Below are positions 35,292 through 43,771 of a stretch of 64,000 bases of DNA, in pieces (position 1 is the first letter of the stretch; the number at the start of each line of letters is the position of its first letter). Both the position numbers and the translations under genes were made by a program. Below the pieces are notes generated by a model, which saw only the letters and a program-made list of their open reading frames with translations, was not told the DNA's origin and searched no databases. The stretch is from Bacillota bacterium. GTDB taxonomy: Bacteria; Bacillota_I; Bacilli_A; RF39; UBA660. The DNA is taken from positions 1 to 64,000 of the forward strand of contig SVAS01000004.1 of assembly GCA_015059285.1 (NCBI GenBank). Direction: 5' to 3'.

Positions 35292-36284
35292 GTGTTAATT
35301 TTGGCAAAAGCTATGCTAGCAATGATGATAGGGTTTATAACAGCAGTTGTATTTGGTCTTATTTTAATTCCTTTTTTAAAAAAAATAAAAGTAAGACAAA
35401 AGGTAAGTTTATATTTAGAAAAAGCTCATAAAAGTAAAGATGGAACACCTACTATGGGGGGCTTAATATTTATTGTACCAACTATTATTACAGTAATTAT
35501 TTTACTTTTTATGAATAAAATAGAATTTTCAGAAAATTTATTTATTATTTTATTTGTATTTATTGCTTATGCATTACTAGGATTTTTAGATGATTATTTA
35601 AGTCTTAGAAGAAGAAACAATGAAGGTCTAACAGAAATTCAAAAACTTTTTGGTCAATTGGTAATAGCCTTAGTATTTTTCTACATATTTATGCGTAGTG
35701 GTGGAAAACCAACATTAGACATTCATACTTTAGGTTTAGAAATTAATATGGGTTGGTTTTATGGAATATTTTTATTGTTTGTATTAGTAGCTAGTTCAAA
35801 TGCTGTTAATTTAACTGATGGATTAGATGGCCTTGCTGGAGGACTTTCAGTTATATCTTTTTTAGCATTCGGACTTATTGCTTGGAATGCTACTTGGGTT
35901 TCTGGTTATCAAGATATAGCAATATTTTGCTTTATCTTAATAGGTTCTCTTTTAGGATTTTTAGTTTATAATACCCATCCAGCTAAGGTATTTATGGGAG
36001 ATACTGGTTCTCTTGCACTTGGAGCAACCTTAGCTTCTATAGCAATCATAACTAATCATGAAGTAACTTTAATTGTTGTAGCAGGAGTTTTTATTATAGA
36101 AACTTTAGCTTGTATTATTCAAATGGTAGGACTTATGTGTTTTCATAGAAAAGTATTTTTAATGGCACCACTTCATCACCATTTTGAAAAACTTGGATAT
36201 TCTGAAAGTGATATTGTTAAAGGTTTTTGGGTAGTAGGTTTTATATTAAGTATGTTAGCAGTAGGCTTTGGAGTTTGGATTTAG
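35292..36284 (+). CDS. mraY: Phospho-N-acetylmuramoyl-pentapeptide transferase (MraY)
   Basis: Integral membrane enzyme that makes lipid I from UDP-MurNAc-pentapeptide and undecaprenyl phosphate. About ten helices; motifs KDGTPTMGG, FLDDYLSLRRRN, NLTDGLDGLAGG, VFMGDTGSLALG and MAPLHHHFEKLG are all present. GTG start behind AGGAG, 4 nt after murE. 330 aa, normal length. Confidence 0.97.
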   Translation: MLILAKAMLAMMIGFITAVVFGLILIPFLKKIKVRQKVSLYLEKAHKSKDGTPTMGGLIFIVPTIITVIILLFMNKIEFSENLFIILFVFIAYALLGFLDDYLSLRRRNNEGLTEIQKLFGQLVIALVFFYIFMRSGGKPTLDIHTLGLEINMGWFYGIFLLFVLVASSNAVNLTDGLDGLAGGLSVISFLAFGLIAWNATWVSGYQDIAIFCFILIGSLLGFLVYNTHPAKVFMGDTGSLALGATLASIAIITNHEVTLIVVAGVFIIETLACIIQMVGLMCFHRKVFLMAPLHHHFEKLGYSESDIVKGFWVVGFILSMLAVGFGVWI

Positions 36285-36287
36285 TCT

Positions 36288-37046
36288 ATGGAAATTATAA
36301 AACTAGATAACGTTATTAATGTAAGAGATATTAGTTACAAAAATATTAAACCTAAAAGACTTTTAAGGGGGTCTGCTTTAGATAGTGTAACTGATAGTGA
36401 TGTAGATGTACTTAAAAATAAGTATAATTTAAAAGCTATAATTGATCTTAGAATTAAAGAAGAAATAGAAAATGAAATTTTCCATATACCAGGAGTTACT
36501 TATTATAATGTTCCGATTGCTAGTAAAGAAGTAGTAGGTATACCATGTGGTAAATCATTTAATCAAGAATTAATTGCTATGCAAAATGATATTCCAGATA
36601 TGCAAGCAATTTATAACAACTGTTTGATGCCTGATAAAAAAGATATGTGGGTTAAAATATTTGATATATTATTAAATACTGAAGAAGGTTCAATATTTTG
36701 GCACTGTCAACAAGGAAAAGATAGATGCGGAACAGTTGCTGCAATTATCGAATATGCCCTAGGCCTTGATTATGATACTATTTTAGAAGATTATTTATTA
36801 ACTAATGAAAGTAATAAAGAAAAAGCCAATTATGTATATGAACTCATTTCTTATATTAGTCATGATGATGATCTAGCTAACACGCTAAAAAATGTATTCT
36901 TATCACATAAAGAACACTTAGATAATGCTTTTAATTATATTAATCAACAGTATGGTTCAGTAGATAACTTTTTACTGGAAATGTGTGATTTAACAGAAGA
37001 AAAAATAAATAAATTAAAACAAATGTATTTAGAAACTGCATTTTAA
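36288..37046 (+). CDS. Tyrosine/serine protein phosphatase (dual-specificity fold)
   Basis: The signature HCQQGKDRCGTVAAI (P-loop Cys and Arg) near residue 140 and the N-terminal INVRDISY place it in the bacterial Tyr phosphatase family (Y_phosphatase3-type, as in PtpB/LipA-like enzymes). Substrate unknown; some family members act on phosphoinositides. It lies 3 nt after mraY and is probably translated by coupling, without a clear ribosome-binding site of its own. A kinase partner is not evident, although a kinase-like protein is encoded at 11180. Confidence 0.85.
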   Translation: MEIIKLDNVINVRDISYKNIKPKRLLRGSALDSVTDSDVDVLKNKYNLKAIIDLRIKEEIENEIFHIPGVTYYNVPIASKEVVGIPCGKSFNQELIAMQNDIPDMQAIYNNCLMPDKKDMWVKIFDILLNTEEGSIFWHCQQGKDRCGTVAAIIEYALGLDYDTILEDYLLTNESNKEKANYVYELISYISHDDDLANTLKNVFLSHKEHLDNAFNYINQQYGSVDNFLLEMCDLTEEKINKLKQMYLETAF

Positions 37047-37062
37047 AAAATGTGGTTTTTTT
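37034..37062 (+). terminator. Terminator of the murE-mraY-phosphatase operon
   Basis: AACTGCATT / AATGTGGTT stem with G-U pairs, overlapping the stop, then a T run. Confidence 0.7.
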
Positions 37063-37191
37063 ATGACATTATAAACAGTTTTTTTAAAATATTAAAAATA
37101 TATAATATGTGATATAATTGAAATAGAGCAAATTGAAAACACTTATTTGTTGATGGTTATAAAAGGTGCAATGCAGAAAGTGAGAGAGTAT

Positions 37192-37941
37192 ATGGATATA
37201 AATAAATTAAAAACTGAATTGATAAAACAAAGGGCATCTAAATTTAAAGGGAATATATATCATTACTCGCAAGTTAATTTTTCATATAATTCTAATAAAA
37301 TAGAAGGTAGTAGATTAACTATTGATCAAACAGAAGCAATATTTGATACATCTTCTTTTCTTCCTAAAAGTGATGATTTAATAAAATTAGATGATTTAAT
37401 AGAAGTTAAAAATCATTTTAAATTATTTGATTATATGTTAGATAATGTTGATGGACTTCTAACAAAAGAAATGATAATTGAAATGAATAAGATATTAAAA
37501 AGAAATACAAGTGATGAAGACAATCCAAGATATAATGTTGGAGGATTTAAAATTGTTCCTAATATAATTGGAGTAGTGAATGTTATTAATACTACGGCAC
37601 CAGAAGATGTAGAAAGTGAAATTGAAAACTTATTAAGTGAATATAGTTCCAAAAATATAACTTTAGAAGATATAATTGATTTTCATGTTAGATTTGAGAG
37701 AATACATCCTTTTGGAGATGGAAATGGTCGTGTTGGTAGAATTATAATGTTTAAAGAATGCTTAAGAAATAATATAATGCCTTTTATCATATTAGATGAT
37801 GATAAATCTTATTATATGAGGGGTTTAAAAGAATATGAAAATGATAAAATGTTTTTGATTGATACCATTAAACATGCACAAGATTTATATAAAAAAATTT
37901 GTGAAGAACTATTAAAATTTGAAATAGAAAAAAATAATTAA
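37192..37941 (+). CDS. Fic-domain protein with N-terminal self-inhibition motif
   Basis: Fic enzymes transfer AMP or other nucleotide parts to hydroxyl groups of target proteins. The active motif HPFGDGNGRVGR is intact near residue 170. SNKIEG near the N-terminus fits the (S/T)xxxE(G/N) inhibitory helix of class II Fic proteins, so the enzyme is probably held inactive until relieved. The start is uncertain: ATG 37192 (MDINKLK) resembles relatives and follows GAGAG; ATG 37171 is the alternative. No antitoxin gene is adjacent, in line with built-in inhibition. Target unknown. Confidence 0.88.
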   Translation: MDINKLKTELIKQRASKFKGNIYHYSQVNFSYNSNKIEGSRLTIDQTEAIFDTSSFLPKSDDLIKLDDLIEVKNHFKLFDYMLDNVDGLLTKEMIIEMNKILKRNTSDEDNPRYNVGGFKIVPNIIGVVNVINTTAPEDVESEIENLLSEYSSKNITLEDIIDFHVRFERIHPFGDGNGRVGRIIMFKECLRNNIMPFIILDDDKSYYMRGLKEYENDKMFLIDTIKHAQDLYKKICEELLKFEIEKNN

Positions 37942-37952
37942 ATATTATATAG

Positions 37953-37976
37953 AAATACGCTTATGCGTATTTTTTT
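37953..37976 (+). terminator. Terminator after the Fic gene
   Basis: AAATACGC-TTAT-GCGTATTT followed by Ts; same arms as the terminators of cassettes 1 and 4. Confidence 0.85.
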
Positions 37977-38017
37977 AATAAATAAAAGCTAAATTAATAT
38001 ACTTTAGTGGTGATAAT

Positions 38018-38689
38018 ATGCTAATTGCTCATAGAGCTAATAATAATCATAATTTTTTAGAAAATACTAAAGAAGCAATAATAGATTGTTTAACTAAAGA
38101 TTATATTGATGGAGTTGAAATAGATATTAGAATGACTAAAGATAAAGAGTTTGTACTTATTCATAATATGCTAATAGATAAAAGTAGTAATGGTACTGGT
38201 TTTGTTAAAAATAAAACTTTGAAAGAATTAAAATCTTATGAATTTGGAAGTAATCAAAAAATAAGTACTTTAGAGGAAATTTTAAAAATTATGAATAACA
38301 AACTATTATTAATAGAAATTAAAGTAGAAAAGGATAATTATGAAGAAGTAGTAAATGTTTTTTATAAAAAAATAAAAAAATATTTATATTTAAATATAAT
38401 GGTATGTAGTTTTAATTATGAATTATTAAAAAGAATAAAAAAGTTAAATCAAAAAATAAAATGTGGTTTAATTATTAATTTAGTTATTAATGAAGATAAA
38501 ATATATAATCATCTAGATTATAATTCCTTAAGTATACATAAATTAGATAAAGCTAAAGATTATGATTTTATATGGACAATTAATAATACTAATGATTTAG
38601 AAAAAATAATTAAAACAAATAAAAAGTTGAATATTATAACAGATGTAAGTTATAAATTGTATGAAAAATATAAACGTGCTATAATGTAG
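38018..38689 (+). CDS. Glycerophosphodiester phosphodiesterase-like protein
   Basis: GDPD TIM-barrel pattern: IAHRANNN...ENTKEA at the N-terminus, GVEIDIRMTKDKEFVLIHN, and ISTLEEIL followed by LLIEIK. Catalytic His, Glu-Asp metal ligands and the second His are present, although the HRG motif is altered to HRA. At 223 aa it is a short cytoplasmic type. It would release glycerol-3-phosphate and an alcohol from phospholipid headgroups. 8 nt upstream of a membrane-protein gene. Confidence 0.85.
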   Translation: MLIAHRANNNHNFLENTKEAIIDCLTKDYIDGVEIDIRMTKDKEFVLIHNMLIDKSSNGTGFVKNKTLKELKSYEFGSNQKISTLEEILKIMNNKLLLIEIKVEKDNYEEVVNVFYKKIKKYLYLNIMVCSFNYELLKRIKKLNQKIKCGLIINLVINEDKIYNHLDYNSLSIHKLDKAKDYDFIWTINNTNDLEKIIKTNKKLNIITDVSYKLYEKYKRAIM

Positions 38690-38703
38690 ATGGAGGAATG
38701 ATT

Positions 38704-40305
38704 ATGATAAGAAATAAATTTAATATTTTAAATATTATTATTACATTAGTTGTAGGGTTAGTTATGTATTTCTTTTTCTTACCACCAATTAATGTAACTA
38801 GTATGAGTTTTTGGACATTTATTATTATACTTTTAGGTATTTATATTTTACTTTCTTCTATATCCAAATTAGATATTAGAGGAAAATTAAGGGGAACTAT
38901 TAAAGATATTAAAGTACTTGGAATAGTTATTTTTACTATTATAGTAGGAATTATGATTGTGAATTTTATTTTATCACCACTATTTAATTCAAAATCATTT
39001 TCTAAAAGAATTAATGTAGTGGAAGATACCGAAGAAAGTAATTTTATAACAGAAATAAAACAAGTGGATTTTAATACTTTACCACTTTTAGATAAAGATT
39101 CTTCTAGTCGTTTAGGTGATAGGGTAATGGGACAACTTCCAGAATTAGTTTCACAATTTTATGTATCTAGTTTATATACACAAATTAATTATAATAATGA
39201 AATAGTTAGAGTAACACCACTAGAATATAATGGATTATTTAAATATATTTCTAATTATAAAGAAGGTGTTAAAGGATATATTACTGTTAATTCAGTAACT
39301 GGAGATGCTAAGTTAGTAAAACTAGAAAAAGGAATGAAGTATATGCCTTCTGCGTATCTACTTAAAGATTTAGATCGTCATTTAAGATTTCAATATCCAA
39401 CTAAAATATTTGGAAATAAAAACTTTGAAATTGATAATGAAGGAAATCCTTATTGGATTACTCCAACTTTAAAATATGTAGGTATAGAACAAAGAGAAGA
39501 AGTAGAAGGAGTAATTATTACTAATCCTATTAATGGTAAATCAAAATATTATAAGGTAGGAAATGTTCCTACTTGGGTAGATCATGTTTATAGTGCGAAT
39601 TTAATTATAGAACAAGTAGATGACTGGGGGATGTATCGTAATGGATTTTTAAACTCAATCTTTGGACAGAAGAATGTAGTTGCGACTACTGATGGTTATA
39701 ATTATACTGTTATGAATGATGATGTATATTTATATACAGGAATTACTTCAGTATCTAGTGATGAAGCAAATTTAGGTTTTATTTTGACAAACCTTAGAAC
39801 CAAAGAAACAAGATTTTATTCAGTTCCAGGCGCTGAAGAATATTCAGCTATGGCCTCAGCCGTAGGTCAAGTACAGCAAATGCGCTATACTTCTACATTC
39901 CCACTATTAATTAATTTAAATAATCGTCCTACATATTTAGTTTCTTTAAAAGATGATGCAGGACTAGTTAAAATGTATGGGTTTATTGATGTTGCTGATT
40001 ATCAAAAAGTAGTAGTAACAGATTCCGCTAAAGGAATAGAAGCTGCTGCTAGAAATTATTTAAATAATGTAGAATTAGGAATTGATAAAGATTTATTAAA
40101 AGAAAAGGAAATAACTATTAAATCAATTAATACTGCAAGTATAGATGGAAATACTTATTATTATTTAATTGATAGTAGTAATAATAAGTACTATACATCA
40201 ATTAACATTAATAAAAAATTATTACCTTTCTTAAAAGTTGGCGATAAAATTAAAATAAAAGTTTCTAATGAAACAGATGTAACAGAAATAATTGAAATAA
40301 ATTAA
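38704..40305 (+). CDS. Membrane protein with large extracytoplasmic domain, unassigned
   Basis: Three hydrophobic helices in the first ~95 residues (about 7-23, 31-50, 72-95) are followed by a ~430-residue soluble part, likely outside the membrane. That part has repeated beta-rich motifs (YKEGVKGYITVNSVTGDAKLV and VEGVIITNPINGKSKYYKVG look like internal duplicates of one unit). The C-terminal ~90 residues may form a small OB-like domain. I do not recognise the family. ATG 38704 is preferred over 38698 because GGAGG ends one base before the latter. Confidence 0.72.
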   Translation: MIRNKFNILNIIITLVVGLVMYFFFLPPINVTSMSFWTFIIILLGIYILLSSISKLDIRGKLRGTIKDIKVLGIVIFTIIVGIMIVNFILSPLFNSKSFSKRINVVEDTEESNFITEIKQVDFNTLPLLDKDSSSRLGDRVMGQLPELVSQFYVSSLYTQINYNNEIVRVTPLEYNGLFKYISNYKEGVKGYITVNSVTGDAKLVKLEKGMKYMPSAYLLKDLDRHLRFQYPTKIFGNKNFEIDNEGNPYWITPTLKYVGIEQREEVEGVIITNPINGKSKYYKVGNVPTWVDHVYSANLIIEQVDDWGMYRNGFLNSIFGQKNVVATTDGYNYTVMNDDVYLYTGITSVSSDEANLGFILTNLRTKETRFYSVPGAEEYSAMASAVGQVQQMRYTSTFPLLINLNNRPTYLVSLKDDAGLVKMYGFIDVADYQKVVVTDSAKGIEAAARNYLNNVELGIDKDLLKEKEITIKSINTASIDGNTYYYLIDSSNNKYYTSININKKLLPFLKVGDKIKIKVSNETDVTEIIEIN

Positions 40306-40309
40306 TACT

Positions 40310-40338
40310 AAAAGCAAATCAAAAAAGATTTGCTTTTT
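40310..40338 (+). terminator. Terminator
   Basis: AAAAGCAAATC / GATTTGCTTTT, an 11-bp stem with a 6-nt loop of As. Confidence 0.85.
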
Positions 40339-40396
40339 AAAATAAAAAATATTTAAATTTAAAATAGTTGTGATATAATTAATAGTAGGTGATAGT

Positions 40397-40723
40397 ATGG
40401 AAAAGGAATTTGAAGATGTAATTAAAGCAAACCCTTTTGATAATTTATCAGAAGCAGATTTAATATTTTTATTAGAACATAATAAAGATAAATTGTCAGA
40501 AGCACAAATTTTAGATGTTCAATCAAGAATTAGTAGATTTCAAAATAGTCGTCAAGACATGGATTATACTCATACACATGAACCAGTTAAAACAATGATG
40601 TTAACTCCTCAAAATAAAAAAAGAGCAGGATATGTAGACATTACTATTTTAATGCTTTCTGTATGGGCAATGGGGATTTTATGTATGGCTTATGTTTATA
40701 CTAAAATAGGTATTATGTTTTAA
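40397..40723 (+). CDS. Small tail-anchored membrane protein
   Basis: 108 aa: soluble helical N-terminal part (FDNLSEADLIFLLEHNKDKLSEAQ), a linker, and one C-terminal membrane helix (ITILMLSVWAMGILCMAYVYT). No family recognised. It overlaps the end of the convergent UPF0316 gene by 11 nt. Confidence 0.7.
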   Translation: MEKEFEDVIKANPFDNLSEADLIFLLEHNKDKLSEAQILDVQSRISRFQNSRQDMDYTHTHEPVKTMMLTPQNKKRAGYVDITILMLSVWAMGILCMAYVYTKIGIMF

Positions 40724-41222
40724 AACCACCTTTCAAGGTAGTTGCATATTCACTTATAATCATAGCACTAGAATCTATTGAACTAATTAAACTAACGCAG
40801 TCATGCGTTTTTTTTCTTGGTGTCATAACCATTAAAATACTCTTTAAATTATCTTTTCCATTACCTATAAAACTTGTTACAGCATATTTTTCTTTTCTTA
40901 ATTCTTTAGAAATAACTTCACCTAAATTAAACTCTACAATAGACATAATTAAATTATTACCTAAAGCCATCTTTTCTTCCATAACGCTACCTAAATATGA
41001 ACCAAATGTAGAACCTAAACAAAAAAATAATATTTTAATTGGGTCTTTAGTAACATCTATTAGTACCATACTAGTACCAATTACCCATATAATAGAAATA
41101 ATACCATTTAAAATAGCTCCTACCCATTTTTTACCATTGGATACTACAATCACTCTTAAAGTACCTAAAGAATTTTCAATTATTTTAGTTATAAAAATTA
41201 TTACATATAATTTATAATTCAT
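40713..41222 (-). CDS. UPF0316/DUF5698 membrane protein with DUF2179 domain
   Basis: Three N-terminal membrane helices, with the family segment IIENSLGTLRVIVVSNGKKW, precede a cytoplasmic DUF2179-like C-terminal domain. 169 aa matches the UPF0316 (YebE-like) family, whose function is unknown; the DUF2179 fold is thought to sense a ligand. Start behind AGGTGAG. Its upstream region is shared with the long leader region of pilin cassette 4. Confidence 0.88.
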   Translation of the reverse strand: MNYKLYVIIFITKIIENSLGTLRVIVVSNGKKWVGAILNGIISIIWVIGTSMVLIDVTKDPIKILFFCLGSTFGSYLGSVMEEKMALGNNLIMSIVEFNLGEVISKELRKEKYAVTSFIGNGKDNLKSILMVMTPRKKTHDCVSLISSIDSSAMIISEYATTLKGGFKT

Positions 41223-41480
41223 AATCTCACCTATATTATTATGATTACAAACTGATATTTTAAATCAAATAATTAAAAAATGAATTTATGTTATAGAAAC
41301 CATTTCTAATATAGTTTTATATATAATAAAAGTGTCAATATCAAAAAATAAAACGAAATGTTATTGACAGCGAAATATTTATGTTATAAAATAATTCTAG
41401 AACAATACGTTATACAAAGTAAACAAATGTATAAAAGAATAAAAAATTGTTCAAGATAAGAAAGAAGGAGCGGAAAGAGA
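41223..41480 (+). promoter_or_regulatory. Upstream region of cassette 4 with two promoter-like elements
   Basis: 258 bp without a gene. A TTTATGTTATAG element like those of cassettes 2, 3 and 5 occurs near 41284. A better promoter is TTGACA (41364-41369) with TGTTATAAA (extended -10, 41382-41390). In the leader GAACAAT (41400-41406) can pair with ATTGTTC (41446-41452). The ribosome-binding site AAGGAGCGG follows and is not inside the stem. So this copy differs from the shared leader but keeps an inverted repeat with GAACA/TGTTC arms. Confidence 0.55.
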
Positions 41481-42533
41481 ATGAAATCAAAAAGAAGAGG
41501 TTTTACCTTAATCGAGTTACTAGCAGTAATAGTAATACTAGCCATAATAGCACTAATAGCAGTACCAGTAATAATGAATATAATAACAAGTGCAAGAAAG
41601 AGTGCATTTGAAGATACTGCATATGGATTAATAAGTGCTGGGGAAATGTATTATGCTCAGGCTCTATTAGAAAATGGAATGACTAGTGATGTAGAGTTCA
41701 CAATAACAGATGGAGAATTTGTTGGAACAAATAAACTAGAGGTAAAAGGAGCATTACCATCAAGTGGTAGTATTAAAGTTACACGAGATGGTAAAGTAGC
41801 ACTAGCTATTTCAAATGGAGCGATGTGTATCACAAAAGGATACGATGATAGTAAAATTGATCCAGAAGCAGATGTAGATAATTGTGTACTACCAGCTGAA
41901 CCTGCAAAAACACTAAGTGAATTAGCAAAAACAAATGACTTTGCTACAAGTGTAGATGCATGTGCAACAACAGGTACATGTGCAGTAGGAACAAAGTTTG
42001 CAATCGAAGTAGCCCCAGGAAATATCCAAAACTTCTATGTAGTAAGTGATGCTAGTAATAAAGTTACGTTAATCATGGATAAAAATGTTGATGAAAACAC
42101 AGTAGCATGGATAACAAAAACAGATTATTTAGCAGCAGGAGGAACAGAAGCAGAATGGGATACAGAATGTGATGAATGTGGGAACAATAATAAAGGTCCA
42201 ATAACAGCGTTAAATTACTTAGAAAGTCAAACGTCTAGTTGGACATATATAGCACCACAGGACTATACATTAACAGACAGTAAATATGGAACGATGACAA
42301 GAACAAATGCGCGCGCTAGAATGTTAACAGAAACAGAAGTAAATGCAATAATTAGTAATGATTGGTCATATGGAAATTTAGCAATGCCACCATATGGATA
42401 CTGGACAAGCTCTGCTTATGCGGACATTGCTATCAGCGCTTGGCGCGTGTACCGCGTCGGTCGCGTTGACATCGGCGACGTCATCATTGACGACAGCTAC
42501 GGTGTGCGCCCAGTTATCGAAATCTCAAAATAA
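41481..42533 (+). CDS. Type IV pilin-like protein with variable C-terminal lectin-like domain (cassette 4)
   Basis: Starts MKSKRRGFTLIELLAVIVIL with the prepilin cleavage site (G/F). Pilin head, cysteine pair (MCITKG...DNC), VDACATTGTCAVGTKF cysteine loop, second domain from FYVVSDASNKVTLIMDKN, and the variable segment GYWTSSA...GVRPVIEISK. 350 aa. The variable segment is strikingly GC-rich and adenine-poor compared with everything around it. The DNA of the first 400 bases is nearly identical to the other copies. Likely exported, processed by prepilin peptidase and displayed on the surface (inferred). Best candidate for active diversification. Confidence 0.92.
   Translation: MKSKRRGFTLIELLAVIVILAIIALIAVPVIMNIITSARKSAFEDTAYGLISAGEMYYAQALLENGMTSDVEFTITDGEFVGTNKLEVKGALPSSGSIKVTRDGKVALAISNGAMCITKGYDDSKIDPEADVDNCVLPAEPAKTLSELAKTNDFATSVDACATTGTCAVGTKFAIEVAPGNIQNFYVVSDASNKVTLIMDKNVDENTVAWITKTDYLAAGGTEAEWDTECDECGNNNKGPITALNYLESQTSSWTYIAPQDYTLTDSKYGTMTRTNARARMLTETEVNAIISNDWSYGNLAMPPYGYWTSSAYADIAISAWRVYRVGRVDIGDVIIDDSYGVRPVIEISK
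42396..42512 (+). other. Variable region 4 (VR4), strongest DGR-like signature
   Basis: 39 codons from GYW to VRP. Of the 26 codons between TATGCG and GGTGTGCGC, 18 end in C, 6 in T, 2 in G (TGG, GTG) and none in A. Adenine is only about one base in seven here, in DNA that is otherwise roughly 40 percent A. This is what heavy adenine-directed mutation of AAC codons would leave. Confidence 0.75.
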
Positions 42534-42637
42534 TCATCTAAACTTGGATATTTGTAGTAATGTAATACGAAGTTAGAAATAAGGTTTTGAAAAGAATGAT
42601 AATAAGAGCACATGTGTAAGAAATCTAAGATTACTTT
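42534..42637 (+). other. Spacer between cassette 4 and its terminator
   Basis: About 100 bp without coding potential, unlike the other cassettes, whose terminators follow the stop within about 15 bp. I see no template repeat or promoter in it. Confidence 0.4.
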
Positions 42638-42638
42638 A

Positions 42639-42663
42639 AAAATACGCGATAGCGTATTTTTTT
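42639..42663 (+). terminator. Terminator downstream of cassette 4
   Basis: AAAATACGC-GATA-GCGTATTTT, perfect 9-bp stem with T tail. Confidence 0.88.
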
Positions 42664-42687
42664 CGGTTTTAGGTAAAAAAACATTTT

Positions 42688-42714
42688 TTAGCACTCATAT
42701 ATTGACAATGCTAA
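42688..42714 (+). promoter_or_regulatory. CIRCE operator of the hrcA-dnaK operon
   Basis: TTAGCACTC, N9, CAATGCTAA. The left arm is perfect, the right arm has two changes. A perfect right half-site GAGTGCTAA recurs at 42752-42760, next to the hrcA ribosome-binding site. Confidence 0.9.
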
Positions 42715-42730
42715 CATATAATAGTATAAT
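42702..42730 (+). promoter_or_regulatory. Promoter of the hrcA operon
   Basis: TTGACA, 17-nt spacer, TATAAT; the -35 lies within the CIRCE element. Confidence 0.9.
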
Positions 42731-42773
42731 GAAGTAGCAGTCAATAAAAAAGAGTGCTAAAAGAGGTGGTTAA

Positions 42774-43763
42774 ATGCTTAATAATCGTCAAAGTGAATTA
42801 CTTAAGTTAATTGTTGAAGATTATATTAAAACAGCTCGTCCAGTAGGTTCTAAAGCTTTATGTGATATTTTAAATTGTTCTAGTGCAACAATTAGAAATG
42901 AAATGGCATTGTTAGAAGAAAATGGCTATTTAGAAAAAACACATATTTCATCAGGTAGAGTTCCTAGTGAAAAAGGTTATAGATATTATGTTGATAATAT
43001 TATGAAACCTAAAGAGTTAACAGGTGAAGATATGTTGAAATTGCAAACAATTTTCAATAATAATTCTTTAATGTTAGAAGATTATATTACTAAGAGTATG
43101 GAAATTATATCTGAGATGACTAATTTAACGGCTGTTGTTTTGGGTAAATCATCTAAAGAAAATTGTGTTAGTAAAATTGAAGTTGTTCCGATTAACGATC
43201 AAAGTTTAATTGCAATTGTTATAACTGATAAAGGTCATGTTGAACATAGAAATATAGTTGTTAGTGAAAATGTATCTTTAACTGATGTTAAACAAACAGT
43301 TGATTTAATTAATAAGATGATTATAGGAACACCTATTGATGAAGTTAGTATGAAATTAGAATATGAAGTAAAACCTATTATAGCAAGATATGTAAAACAA
43401 CATGAGGTTTTATATAATGCTTTCTATAGTGCGTTTAGTGATTTTACTAATAACTCTAACATAACATTAAAGGGAACTAAAAATATTTTGATGCAACCAG
43501 AGTTTAATGATACTGAAAAGATTAGACAAATTATTAGTAAGTTTGAAGATAGAGAAATGGTTAGTAGTATTGAATCAGAAGAAAATGGAGTTAACATTTA
43601 TATTGGTAGTGAAAATGATTTTGATGATAATGTTACTATTATTAAAGCAAAATATAATTCTAATGGAGAAGAAGGAACTATTGCTTTAATAGGACCTAAG
43701 AGAATGGAATATGATCGTGTTATATCTTTACTTAATTATATAATGAAAAATATTGGTGCATAG
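42774..43763 (+). CDS. hrcA: Heat-inducible transcription repressor HrcA
   Basis: Binds CIRCE and represses the chaperone genes; activity depends on GroE in Bacillus. N-terminal winged helix (LNNRQSELLKLIVEDYIKTARPVGSKAL, CSSATIRNEMALLEENGYLEKTHISSGRVPS) and C-terminal GAF-like dimerisation domain ending IGPKRMEYDRVISLLNYI. 329 aa. It leads the operon and, by the CIRCE sites, controls itself, the dnaK genes and clpB. Confidence 0.97.
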   Translation: MLNNRQSELLKLIVEDYIKTARPVGSKALCDILNCSSATIRNEMALLEENGYLEKTHISSGRVPSEKGYRYYVDNIMKPKELTGEDMLKLQTIFNNNSLMLEDYITKSMEIISEMTNLTAVVLGKSSKENCVSKIEVVPINDQSLIAIVITDKGHVEHRNIVVSENVSLTDVKQTVDLINKMIIGTPIDEVSMKLEYEVKPIIARYVKQHEVLYNAFYSAFSDFTNNSNITLKGTKNILMQPEFNDTEKIRQIISKFEDREMVSSIESEENGVNIYIGSENDFDDNVTIIKAKYNSNGEEGTIALIGPKRMEYDRVISLLNYIMKNIGA

Positions 43764-43771
43764 GAGGTATT

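Noticed and set aside
42394-42576. Plus-strand ORF over VR4 (60 aa)
   Set aside because: Created by the GC-rich variable region in a second frame; no start signal.
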